This document shows, in pieces, positions 24,228-31,679 of a stretch of DNA of 64,000 nt (position 1 is its first letter; each line of letters begins with the position of its first letter). The position numbers and the translations under genes are program-made. A model generated the notes under the pieces. It worked only from the letters and a program-made list of their open reading frames with translations, was not told the origin of the DNA and did no database searches. Location: assembly GCA_038205115.1 (NCBI GenBank), contig JBBRCE010000023.1, positions 8,389-72,388 on the forward strand. The letters run 5' to 3'. Source of the DNA: JBBRCE01 sp038205115 (GTDB lineage Bacteria > Planctomycetota > Planctomycetia > Pirellulales > JBBRCE01).

Positions 24228-25025
24228 ATGACGCTCCGTTGCCTGCTCCCCTCCGCCGGATTCGCGTGGCTACTGCTGTTGTTGGCGATTGGCGCGCAGC
24301 CGGCCGCGCGCGGCGCGCCGCCGGATAAGACTGAGGAGGAAGTCATTCCGCCGGCTACGGAAAGCTACAAGGGTCGCAAGATTGCCACCACCATGCACTT
24401 CTCGGGCGCGAGTTGGTTGACGCGCGATTCGCGCCAGCGCGAAGAAGATTGCGAGACGATGCTCAAGCAGTTGGCCATCAAGCCAGGGCAAGTCATCTGC
24501 GATATGGGCTGCGGCAACGGTTTTTATACCGTCCGCCTGGCCGCACTGACCGGCGAAAAAGGCAAAGTGCTGGGCGTGGACATTCAGCAAGAAATGCTGC
24601 ACATGACCGCCGAGCGCGGCAAACAGGCCAAGCTGGCCAATATCGAAACGCTGTTGGGCAGCGCCGTGAATCCGCATTTGCCAGAGAAAGGCGTTGATCT
24701 GATCTTGTGCGTCGACGTCTATCACGAGTTTTCGCACCCCGAGCAGATGCTGGCCGCCATGCGCAAAAGTTTGCGGGCCGGCGGACGAGTAGCGCTGGTC
24801 GAATTCCGGCTGGAAGACGTCGATGTGCCGATCAAGCTGGAACATAAAATGAGCAAGGCGCAAATCATGAAGGAATGGCCGGCTAACGGTTTCAAACTGG
24901 TCGAGCAATTCGATAAGTTGCCTTGGCAGCATTTGATGTTCTTTGCCCGCGACGACGATGCCACGCAAAAGGAGATTCCGCTGGACGGCGGCGCGCGGGC
25001 CAAATCGGCCGATCCGCAAAAATAG
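24228..25025 (+). CDS. Exported class I SAM methyltransferase-like protein
   Basis: This is a 265-residue protein with a strong signal peptide (LLPSAGFAWLLLLLAIGAQ, cleavage near residue 29). The SAM-binding fold follows: motif I VICDMGCGNGFYT (about residue 87), motif II VLGVDIQQEML, motif IV LILCVDVYHEF and motif post-I GGRVALVEFR. SAM is cytosolic, so an exported Rossmann methyltransferase is odd; such proteins recur in planctomycetes, whose enlarged periplasm or unusual localisation may matter. The start is supported by GAGG eight bases upstream. The coaB gene follows after 47 bp on the same strand. Substrate unknown. Confidence 0.85.
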   Translation: MTLRCLLPSAGFAWLLLLLAIGAQPAARGAPPDKTEEEVIPPATESYKGRKIATTMHFSGASWLTRDSRQREEDCETMLKQLAIKPGQVICDMGCGNGFYTVRLAALTGEKGKVLGVDIQQEMLHMTAERGKQAKLANIETLLGSAVNPHLPEKGVDLILCVDVYHEFSHPEQMLAAMRKSLRAGGRVALVEFRLEDVDVPIKLEHKMSKAQIMKEWPANGFKLVEQFDKLPWQHLMFFARDDDATQKEIPLDGGARAKSADPQK

Positions 25026-25072
25026 TTCGCGCCGGGATGCCGGCGGTCCGAATCACGAATTACACTGGCGGC

Positions 25073-25705
25073 ATGGCAAACATTCTGATCACCTCCGGCC
25101 CCACGCGGCAATATCTGGACCCCGTGCGGTATTTGACCAACGCTTCGAGCGGGCGGATGGGCCAAGCGTTGGCCCAAGCGGCCATCGACCGCGGCCATCG
25201 GGTGACCATCGTCAGCGGGCCGGTCGAAATTCAATATCCTGCCTCGGCGCGGGTCATTCCGGTGATCTCCACCGAAGAGATGTTGGCCGCCAGCCAAGCG
25301 GAATTTGCCCACTGCGACGGCCTGATTGGCGTGGCGGCGCCGTGCGATTATCGGCCGCAGCGGGTGCTGGCCAGCAAGATCGCCAAAACGGGGCAACCGC
25401 TAGAATTGCATCTGATTGAAACGCCCGACGTGGTGGCCACGCTGGGCGCCAGTAAAACGCATCAATGGCTGGTGGGCTTTGCGCTGGAGACCGAAGACCC
25501 GCGACTCCGCGCGCTGGCCAAGCTCGAAAAAAAATGCTGCGACCTGATGGTCCTCAATGGCGTGCAGGCCATGAACGCGCTGACCAACGAGATCGAAATC
25601 ATTAACGCCCACGGCGAAATCATCTTGCGACTGCAAGGCAGCAAGGCCGATGTGGCGGCCGGCATCTTCGACGCTATCCAGCAGCAGTTGATTCGCGGCG
25701 CGTGA
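25073..25705 (+). CDS. coaB: Phosphopantothenate-cysteine ligase domain protein (CoaB-like)
   Basis: This is a 210-residue stand-alone CoaB domain. It starts ILITSGPTRQYLDPVRYL, with the TNASSGRMG motif that binds the nucleotide and 4'-phosphopantothenate. VAAPCDYRP corresponds to the AVADY-type substrate loop, and the late NALTNEIEIIN segment matches the conserved dimer region. It would couple cysteine to phosphopantothenate in coenzyme A synthesis. The usual N-terminal CoaC decarboxylase is not fused here and is not seen in the window. In place of the canonical Lys-rich KIKK region there is ASKIAKTG. The start at 25073 is the ATG directly before the first strand. Confidence 0.85.
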   Translation: MANILITSGPTRQYLDPVRYLTNASSGRMGQALAQAAIDRGHRVTIVSGPVEIQYPASARVIPVISTEEMLAASQAEFAHCDGLIGVAAPCDYRPQRVLASKIAKTGQPLELHLIETPDVVATLGASKTHQWLVGFALETEDPRLRALAKLEKKCCDLMVLNGVQAMNALTNEIEIINAHGEIILRLQGSKADVAAGIFDAIQQQLIRGA

Positions 25706-25812
25706 TTCGCGGCCATCGGCCGTTGTTGGTCGCACCGCCGGCCGCCATCGTGTGCCGGCCGCAGGCAAAGCGGATGATCGAAGTGCAATTTGCGAAATAC
25801 CTGCTCTGTGAT

Positions 25813-26019
25813 TTACGGCGGCGGCGCTTCCGGCGAACCGGTAATGGTCGACGTCGTCCACGGTTTGCGACCGGCTTGCGGCGGGTTGGATTTCGAAACC
25901 GCGTCCGCGGGCTTCACTTCGTCCGCTGCATTGCCGCGCCGAGCAACCATCGCAACGCCGCCAATCAGCAGCGCCACCACTGCCAAGCCAAGAACCGCGC
26001 GCGGCGCGAGAAATTTCAT
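25813..26019 (-). CDS. Small exported or single-pass membrane peptide
   Basis: This is a 68-residue ORF that begins MKFLAPRAVLGLAVVALLIG, a good signal peptide or membrane anchor with basic residues on both flanks. It then has a polar Lys/Pro/Ala/Ser-rich tail ending in PPP. No domain is recognised, and there is no clear Shine-Dalgarno. It is convergent with coaB. The hydrophobic start makes it more credible than a random ORF, but it remains a hypothetical protein. Confidence 0.45.
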   Translation of the reverse strand: MKFLAPRAVLGLAVVALLIGGVAMVARRGNAADEVKPADAVSKSNPPQAGRKPWTTSTITGSPEAPPP

Positions 26020-26076
26020 GAACGGACAAATCAGCAGGAAGCGAATCAGACGCTTGCTTTAATGATTAGGCTCCGA

Positions 26077-26106
26077 TTGTAGCGGAAACGAAATGTGGAT
26101 TAAAAT
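26077..26106 (+). promoter_or_regulatory. Sigma-70-type promoter
   Basis: TTGTAG (26077-26082), a 17-bp spacer and TTAAAA/TAAAAT (26100-26106) lie 30 bp before the GTG start at 26136, in a locally AT-rich stretch. Confidence 0.5.
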
Positions 26107-26135
26107 AGCCGAGTTGAAAACAACTCTGGGCATCG

Positions 26136-27167
26136 GTGGCGCACTTGGCAAGTCGTAGCTTGAAGTCTCTGCTCCGGCGGCCGCAGTTTTCGCTGCGCTT
26201 GCTGCTGATGGGCATGACCATCATTTGCTGCATGCTCGGTTACGGCAGGTTCGTGGTGCAGCAAAGACTGGGGGCGATTGCAGAAATCAGACGCGGCGGC
26301 GGACGAGTCATTTTCGACAACGAGCGACTAGGCCGTTACGCGTGGACGCCGGTTTGGCTGCAGCAGAAGAGTGGAAGCGAATTCTTCCTGCCAGTGAAAT
26401 CGTTGACGGTAAAATCGCGCGACGCGATCAGGGTCTTGGATCAATTTCCCGAAGCGTACTACCTCTGGTTGGAAATCGAGGATTTACGCGACGATGAGTT
26501 GGCCGCTCTGCAGAGCAAGCTCGTACCGTTTGTTGATTTGAACATTTCGAGCAACGCCCTGACCGACACCTCGTTCGACGTGTTGCGCCAGTTCAAGAAT
26601 CTTCGAACCATTGAAACACCAAACGTGAACATGTCGAATGAAACATTGGAGCGACTGCGCGACGAAAATAGCGAGCTACAGTTTAATTTTCTGAAGTTAG
26701 TTTATACCAACTCCAACACCTACGCAGGTACCGAACAACAATTTCTGCTTCTGGGAGGTTTGTTTCGAGAACGGCAGGCCGAGTATTGGATCGTTGTCGG
26801 ACGCATCACCAAATCCGCAATCAATTCTGCTCGCCGCGGCTCGGTTCTGGAATTTACGCCGCTAGAAACGCTCGCCGGCAGTTGTTCGGCTGCGGGAACG
26901 GGCAATTGCCACTTTCCGGTCGAGGAAGATGTCTACGCCGCGCCCCGCGATGATCTCAGTTTGCCCAGTGCGGGAGCGCTGGCAATTATCGTAATCCGGA
27001 ATCCCAACGGCGCAGAACCCGTGGTCAGCACGCTTGGAATTGCCAACCCCCTACTGAACTTCGGCGTGACGCGATTGCGGAGTCTGGCTGATCCGAAGCT
27101 GGCCGCTGTTAAAGAGTTGCTTAGGCAGCGAACGGCAAGCGAATCCGCTGGCCAATCTGCCCCGTGA
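26136..27167 (+). CDS. Membrane-anchored protein of planctomycete type
   Basis: This is a 343-residue protein with the typical planctomycete N terminus RRPQFSLRLLLMGMTIICCMLGYGRF, a short cytoplasmic basic stretch and one membrane segment (about residues 19-38). The outer part has weak leucine-rich-repeat-like spacing (LVPFVDLNISSNALTDTSFDVLRQFKNLRTIE, about 125-165) and no recognised enzyme motif. GTG is the only plausible start. It is followed by the FAH-family gene, which has its own promoter. Function unknown; the LRR-like block may bind protein or sugar. Confidence 0.7.
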   Translation: MAHLASRSLKSLLRRPQFSLRLLLMGMTIICCMLGYGRFVVQQRLGAIAEIRRGGGRVIFDNERLGRYAWTPVWLQQKSGSEFFLPVKSLTVKSRDAIRVLDQFPEAYYLWLEIEDLRDDELAALQSKLVPFVDLNISSNALTDTSFDVLRQFKNLRTIETPNVNMSNETLERLRDENSELQFNFLKLVYTNSNTYAGTEQQFLLLGGLFRERQAEYWIVVGRITKSAINSARRGSVLEFTPLETLAGSCSAAGTGNCHFPVEEDVYAAPRDDLSLPSAGALAIIVIRNPNGAEPVVSTLGIANPLLNFGVTRLRSLADPKLAAVKELLRQRTASESAGQSAP

Positions 27168-27229
27168 GATCCGGCCGAGCAATGACGTGCCGAACCGCAA
27201 AGCCGGCAATCAGACGCAACCTGGCGACG

Positions 27230-27257
27230 TTGGCTCGACGGCCGCGTTTGCTATATT
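27230..27257 (+). promoter_or_regulatory. Sigma-70-type promoter
   Basis: TTGGCT (27230-27235), a 16-bp spacer and TATATT (27252-27257) precede the ATG at 27294 by about 37 bp. Confidence 0.5.
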
Positions 27258-27293
27258 GCCCAATTCGAATTCCTTGCAACAGGTTGAACCATC

Positions 27294-28154
27294 ATGCGAC
27301 TAATCTCCTACCAATCGGCCACCGGGCCGCGAATTGCCGCCGGGCGTGGCGGTTCGTACTACGATTTGCAGCGCGCGGATGCGGGCTTGCCGACATCGAT
27401 GAAGGCGCTCTTGGCGCTTGGCGCTTCAGGTCTGGCGCGCGTGGCGGCCGCGCTGCAGCGCGCCACCGAGCCGCTGCCGGCCAGCGGTTGGACATTGCTG
27501 GCACCGGTGCCCGATCCCGAAAAGGTGATTTGCATTGGGCTGAACTACGCGGACCATGCCAAAGAAACTGGCAAAGAAAAGCCGGCCGAGCCGGTAATGT
27601 TTAATAAGTTTCCGACCGCGGTTTCCGCCGCCGGCCAGCCGATCGTGCTGCCGCGCGTCAGCCAAGAAGTCGATTTCGAAGCCGAACTGGTGGCGGTGAT
27701 CGGTCGCGAAGGCCGGCACATCGCCCGCGAACAGGCGCTGGAGTATGTGGCCGGATACTGCTGTGGGCATGACGTTTCTGCCCGCGATTGGCAAATTCGC
27801 AAACCGGGCGGCCAGTGGCTGCTGGGCAAATCGTTCGATGGCTTTGCACCGTTCGGCCCGGAGTTGGTCACCGCCGACGAAGCGGGCGATGTGAGCAATT
27901 TGCGAATTCAATTTCGGCTGAATGGCCAAACGATGCAAGACTCGAGCACCGCGCAATTGATTTTTCCGGTGGCCGAACTGGTGGCCTACGTCTCGCAAGT
28001 CTGCACGCTCAAGCCGGGCGACGTAATCTTCACCGGCACGCCATCGGGCGTGGGCGCCGCGCGCAAGCCGCCGGTGTTCATGAAAGCTGGCGATACGGCC
28101 GAAGTGGAAATTGCCGGGCTGGGCGTGCTGCGCAACCCGGTCGCTGCCGAGTAG
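27294..28154 (+). CDS. Fumarylacetoacetate hydrolase-family enzyme
   Basis: This is a 286-residue cytosolic enzyme of the FAH/HpcE fold. VICIGLNYADHAKE begins the catalytic domain at about residue 77. DFEAELVAVIG gives two of the acidic metal ligands, GHDVSARDWQ the next Asp, and GKSFDGFAPFGP and FTGTPSGVG form the substrate loops. The N-terminal 70 residues are the short accessory domain. Members act on beta-diketo or acylpyruvate substrates, or as ureidoglycolate lyase- or oxaloacetate decarboxylase-like enzymes; the pathway cannot be told here, as the neighbours are unrelated. It is convergent with the CAP-domain gene, 9 bp between stops. Confidence 0.9.
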   Translation: MRLISYQSATGPRIAAGRGGSYYDLQRADAGLPTSMKALLALGASGLARVAAALQRATEPLPASGWTLLAPVPDPEKVICIGLNYADHAKETGKEKPAEPVMFNKFPTAVSAAGQPIVLPRVSQEVDFEAELVAVIGREGRHIAREQALEYVAGYCCGHDVSARDWQIRKPGGQWLLGKSFDGFAPFGPELVTADEAGDVSNLRIQFRLNGQTMQDSSTAQLIFPVAELVAYVSQVCTLKPGDVIFTGTPSGVGAARKPPVFMKAGDTAEVEIAGLGVLRNPVAAE

Positions 28155-28163
28155 CGGCCGCGG

Positions 28164-29270
28164 TTAGTTGCCAAACATCTCCGTGAAGTACGCGCCGCTG
28201 CGGCCGATGCCAATCCGCGCGTGTTCGGCCAGCATGTTTTTGTGATGGCCGGGGCTGTGGAACCAGCCATCGCTGGCTTTCTGTCCGCTGCTGATGCCGG
28301 CAAAGATGTTTTCCGCGCTGGCCGAAGTGCCCATCCGCTTGGCGCGGTCCCAGGGCGTTTTCTTGCCTTCGACGGGCGACTCGTGGGCGAAAAACTTGAG
28401 CGTTTCCATGTCGTGCGAATGATCGCGACCGGCATCGCAAAGTTTAAGATCGATGGCGCAAGGATTGAGTCCCAACAGAATGCGGGTCAGGTTGCAGGCG
28501 AGCATGCCTTTGGCTTCTTCAGCATCCATTTTGACGGCGATTTTCTCGTTGGCGGCTAGCACCGCTCGGGCTGATTGATCGATGGGCATGGCCAACCGCG
28601 CGGCCAGTTCTTCTTCGCCTTGCAGGTAATTGTCGAAGCTGGGCGGATCTTTGGGCCGTTGATCTTCAGGCAATTGATCGTTGGCAAACGCCATGCAGCG
28701 CTGCCAGATTTTGGCCGCTTCAGCCAGTTTAACGCGTTCTTTTTGCAGATCGGCCCCGGCGTCTAGCACGGCTTGACGATCAACAACCAGAATTTCGGAG
28801 AGCCGCTTGATGGCCGGGTCGCCTGTCTTGACGATCTCTTCTTTACTCAAGTCGCTCTTTTCTTTGAGCGCCAGTACCGCCGCGCGGAGCTTGAGAATTT
28901 CTTGCACTTGCGTGTTGGCCTTGGTCTTGCCGCCCGCCAGCGCCTGCGCCTGTTTGAAGAAGCGCTCGCGATAATGCTCCAGTTGCGGGCGGACTTGCTT
29001 TTCGATTTGGGCCGAAAAACTCTGCACCGCAATCGGGCCGATTTCAAACAACTGATCGACGATCTTGTCTTTGTCTTCGGCCGTGGCTTTGGGAATGCGA
29101 TATTCACGCAGCAGTTTTTGCATTTGCTGGGCTTGCTCGGCCGTGAGCTTGGGTGCCGCAGCGGTGGGCGCGGCCGCCATGGCTGACGAAATCGTGGCGA
29201 ACAGCACAATTGCTAATAAAAGCGTTGGGCGACCAGAGAAAAATCGCGTGCTTCCGGAATGCTGTGTCAT
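28164..29270 (-). CDS. Secreted CAP-domain (SCP/PR-1-like) protein
   Basis: This is a 368-residue protein with a signal peptide ending near AMA (about residue 32). Residues 35-200 are helical and charged (for example KLTAEQAQQMQKLLREYRIP), probably a coiled-coil spacer. The C-terminal part (about 255-368) is a CAP/SCP domain: CDAGRDHSHDMETLKFFAH, ASAENIF, and WFHSPGHHKNML, which holds the canonical HNxxM-like end and the two His residues of the cavity. Bacterial CAP proteins are extracellular and their roles are mostly undefined. It is divergent from the ABC-2 permease gene. Confidence 0.85.
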   Translation of the reverse strand: MTQHSGSTRFFSGRPTLLLAIVLFATISSAMAAAPTAAAPKLTAEQAQQMQKLLREYRIPKATAEDKDKIVDQLFEIGPIAVQSFSAQIEKQVRPQLEHYRERFFKQAQALAGGKTKANTQVQEILKLRAAVLALKEKSDLSKEEIVKTGDPAIKRLSEILVVDRQAVLDAGADLQKERVKLAEAAKIWQRCMAFANDQLPEDQRPKDPPSFDNYLQGEEELAARLAMPIDQSARAVLAANEKIAVKMDAEEAKGMLACNLTRILLGLNPCAIDLKLCDAGRDHSHDMETLKFFAHESPVEGKKTPWDRAKRMGTSASAENIFAGISSGQKASDGWFHSPGHHKNMLAEHARIGIGRSGAYFTEMFGN

Positions 29271-29494
29271 CGTCTGGGCAAGGCAAATGTGATGTTGATG
29301 TAAGGATTGCGGGCGGCGCCCAACGGCCTTGTCAGTTTAGCATAACCGCGCGGCGGGGCGCGTTCCAAGACGTCCATCCGGGCGTGCGCAAGGACCGATG
29401 AGCCCAACGGCCAGGCGATTTGCAATTCCCTTGCACGCTCGGTCGTTTCATAATCACATTGCCGACGCTTCACAGATCCTGCACTGGCAATTGC

Positions 29495-30631
29495 ATGCAA
29501 CCGCCCGACGACAAACCGAACCGGCTTGCGGCCGACAACTCTACGGGCGGTTCGCCGTTGCGGCAAATCGTGCTGGCGCGGGTTCGCGAATTCTACCGTG
29601 AGCCCGAGGCCCTCTTTTGGTCGTACGGTTTTCCGATCTTGATGACCGTGGCGCTGGGCATCGCGTTTCAGAATAAGCCCATCGAAAAAATCCACGTGGA
29701 TATCGTGGATGGCCCGACGGCCGCCAGCACCGCCGACGATCTGTCCGCCAACGCGGTGCGCGCGGGACAATTCAGCGCGCGGGTTTTTGAAAAATCGATC
29801 TGCGAAATGCGTCTACGCACCGGAAAAACCGATCTGGTTGTGATTCCCGCCGCGTCCGCGCCGCAAGCTTTCGACGGCGGTTCCACGGAGATCACACCAG
29901 CCATCGGATTCCAGTACGATCGTACGCGTCCCGAGAGCGTGCTGGCCCGCAATGCCGTAGACGACGCTCTGCAGCGCGCCGGCGGGCGGCGCGATCCCGT
30001 GGCCACGCGCGATCAGGCGATGTCCGAACCGGGCGGGCGCTACATCGATTTTCTGATTCCCGGCCTGCTCGGAATGAGCTTGATGAGCGGTGGCTTGTGG
30101 GGCGTAGGATTTGTGACCGTGGATATGCGAATTCGCAAGCTGCTTAAACGCTTTTTGGCCACGCCCATGAAAAAACGCGACTTCCTGGCCGGCATAATGG
30201 CCAGCCGGTTGCTGTTCATGGTGCCGGAACTGCTGATCATCTTGCTGTTTAGTTGGCTGGCGTTCAATGTCACCATTCATGGCAATCCGCTGCTGGTGAT
30301 GCTGCTAATCTTGCTGGGCGGAGTGATGTTCGCCGGCATTGGTTTGCTGGTGGCGAGCCGCGCCAAAACCATCGAAGCCGTTTCCGGGTTGATGAATTTG
30401 GTGATGCTGCCGATGTGGATTTTGTCGGGAATTTTCTTCAGTTCGGCGCGATTTCCCGAGGCCATTCAACCTGTTTTGAAATTGTTGCCGCTGACCCCCT
30501 TGATCGATGGCCTGCGGGCAGTGATGCTCGATGGCAGCAACATCGTGGTCATCTGGCCGCAACTGGCCATCATGGCCGTCTGGGCGATCGTTTCCTTCTC
30601 TTTGGCGCTGCGCTGGTTTCGTTGGAGCTGA
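29495..30631 (+). CDS. ABC-2 type transporter permease
   Basis: This is a 378-residue integral membrane protein. One membrane helix near residues 28-45 (ALFWSYGFPILMTVALG) is followed by an extracytoplasmic domain (about 50-185). Five helices then span 190-378, including LIPGLLGMSLMSGGLWGVGF, LLVMLLILLGGVMFAGIG and the SGIFFSSARFPE loop typical of ABC2_membrane proteins. It would be the channel part of an exporter or drug-efflux ABC system. The ATPase gene is not adjacent, so it pairs with one outside the window. Start: ATG 29495, no clear ribosome site. The next gene begins 2 bp after its stop, probably in the same operon. Confidence 0.85.
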   Translation: MQPPDDKPNRLAADNSTGGSPLRQIVLARVREFYREPEALFWSYGFPILMTVALGIAFQNKPIEKIHVDIVDGPTAASTADDLSANAVRAGQFSARVFEKSICEMRLRTGKTDLVVIPAASAPQAFDGGSTEITPAIGFQYDRTRPESVLARNAVDDALQRAGGRRDPVATRDQAMSEPGGRYIDFLIPGLLGMSLMSGGLWGVGFVTVDMRIRKLLKRFLATPMKKRDFLAGIMASRLLFMVPELLIILLFSWLAFNVTIHGNPLLVMLLILLGGVMFAGIGLLVASRAKTIEAVSGLMNLVMLPMWILSGIFFSSARFPEAIQPVLKLLPLTPLIDGLRAVMLDGSNIVVIWPQLAIMAVWAIVSFSLALRWFRWS

Positions 30632-30633
30632 TT

Positions 30634-31377
30634 ATGGTCGGCGGTGAATTGCAAGATCGGGAAGCGTCCGAGCACGACGATCTGGAGTCGTACCGCACGC
30701 TCACGCCATGGGCGATCGTTTCGCTGATTTTTGGGCTACTATCCGGGCTGGCGTCGCTCACGCCCATCCTCTGGATTCTGCCGTTAGCGGCCGTCATTAG
30801 CGGCGCCTTGGCCTTGCGTTCGATTCGAGTTCATGCCCCGCGGTTGTTAGGCCGCAACTTGGCGTTGGGTGGGCTGGCGCTGGGTTTGATCTTTGGCGTC
30901 AGCGGTCCGGCGCGGATCCTTTCGCGAAATTACTGGCTGGAATCGCGGGCCATACAGGCCGCTGACGAATGGCTGGCGTTTATTTCCCACGGTGAGCCTG
31001 AAAAAGCTTACATGGTGACGCAGGCGTACAGTCAGCGACAACCGCTGGATGCCAGCCTGGCTCACTACCTGCATGTCGACGCGGAAACGCAGCGGCAATA
31101 CGACGAATATCTGTCGCGGCCGGACATCAAAACCTTGATGGACGCCCGCGATTCGATCCGCGTGACATCGCGCCATGCCATCACCCAAGACTCGGAAGGT
31201 CGGGCGGATGTGGTATTGTGCCAGTACGAGGTGCAATTTCAGCGCGAGCAAAAGACCATGCAGATCACGCTGTTTGTCAGCGTCGAGCGGACGCTAGACC
31301 TGACCGGCGCGCCGGCATTTCGAATTCGCAACGGCGATTACGTTGCTGCGCATCCGGTGCCGGCTCGGTCGCCTTAA
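30634..31377 (+). CDS. Membrane protein with DUF4190-like N terminus
   Basis: This is a 247-residue protein. Residues about 20-95 hold two membrane segments in the arrangement of DUF4190 (LTPWAIVSLIFGLLSGLASL, then PLAAVISGALALRSI...LALGGLALGLIFGV). The outer domain (about 105-247) resembles a ketosteroid-isomerase or lumazine-type fold only vaguely and has no motif I recognise. ATG 30634 lies 2 bp beyond the permease stop, so the two are likely co-translated. It may assist the transporter. About 300 bp of non-coding sequence follow it (31378-31679). Confidence 0.65.
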   Translation: MVGGELQDREASEHDDLESYRTLTPWAIVSLIFGLLSGLASLTPILWILPLAAVISGALALRSIRVHAPRLLGRNLALGGLALGLIFGVSGPARILSRNYWLESRAIQAADEWLAFISHGEPEKAYMVTQAYSQRQPLDASLAHYLHVDAETQRQYDEYLSRPDIKTLMDARDSIRVTSRHAITQDSEGRADVVLCQYEVQFQREQKTMQITLFVSVERTLDLTGAPAFRIRNGDYVAAHPVPARSP

Positions 31378-31679
31378 CGTGCATTCATTCGGCCAGTCCG
31401 CGCGGATCTGGCCATTTCACTCGCGCAACGTGCGCCACCGGCCCGTAGGTAGCGACTGCGGAAAATTGGCGGTCCGTTTGAGATTTCGGGCCGAATCGCT
31501 CATAATCGTGCGTAGCGGACGCGAAATCAATGTTTGCCCGGGGCTGGCTAGCGGGCGGGTTCGCAAGAACATGCCCGACGATCGGCCAGGGTCATTTCGC
31601 GCCTGTTGTCTTTTCGGTCATTTGCATCCAGGGTGATGGTTGGTTTAGCGGTCTGGTACTTCTCCCCGAGGCGAGCGCA

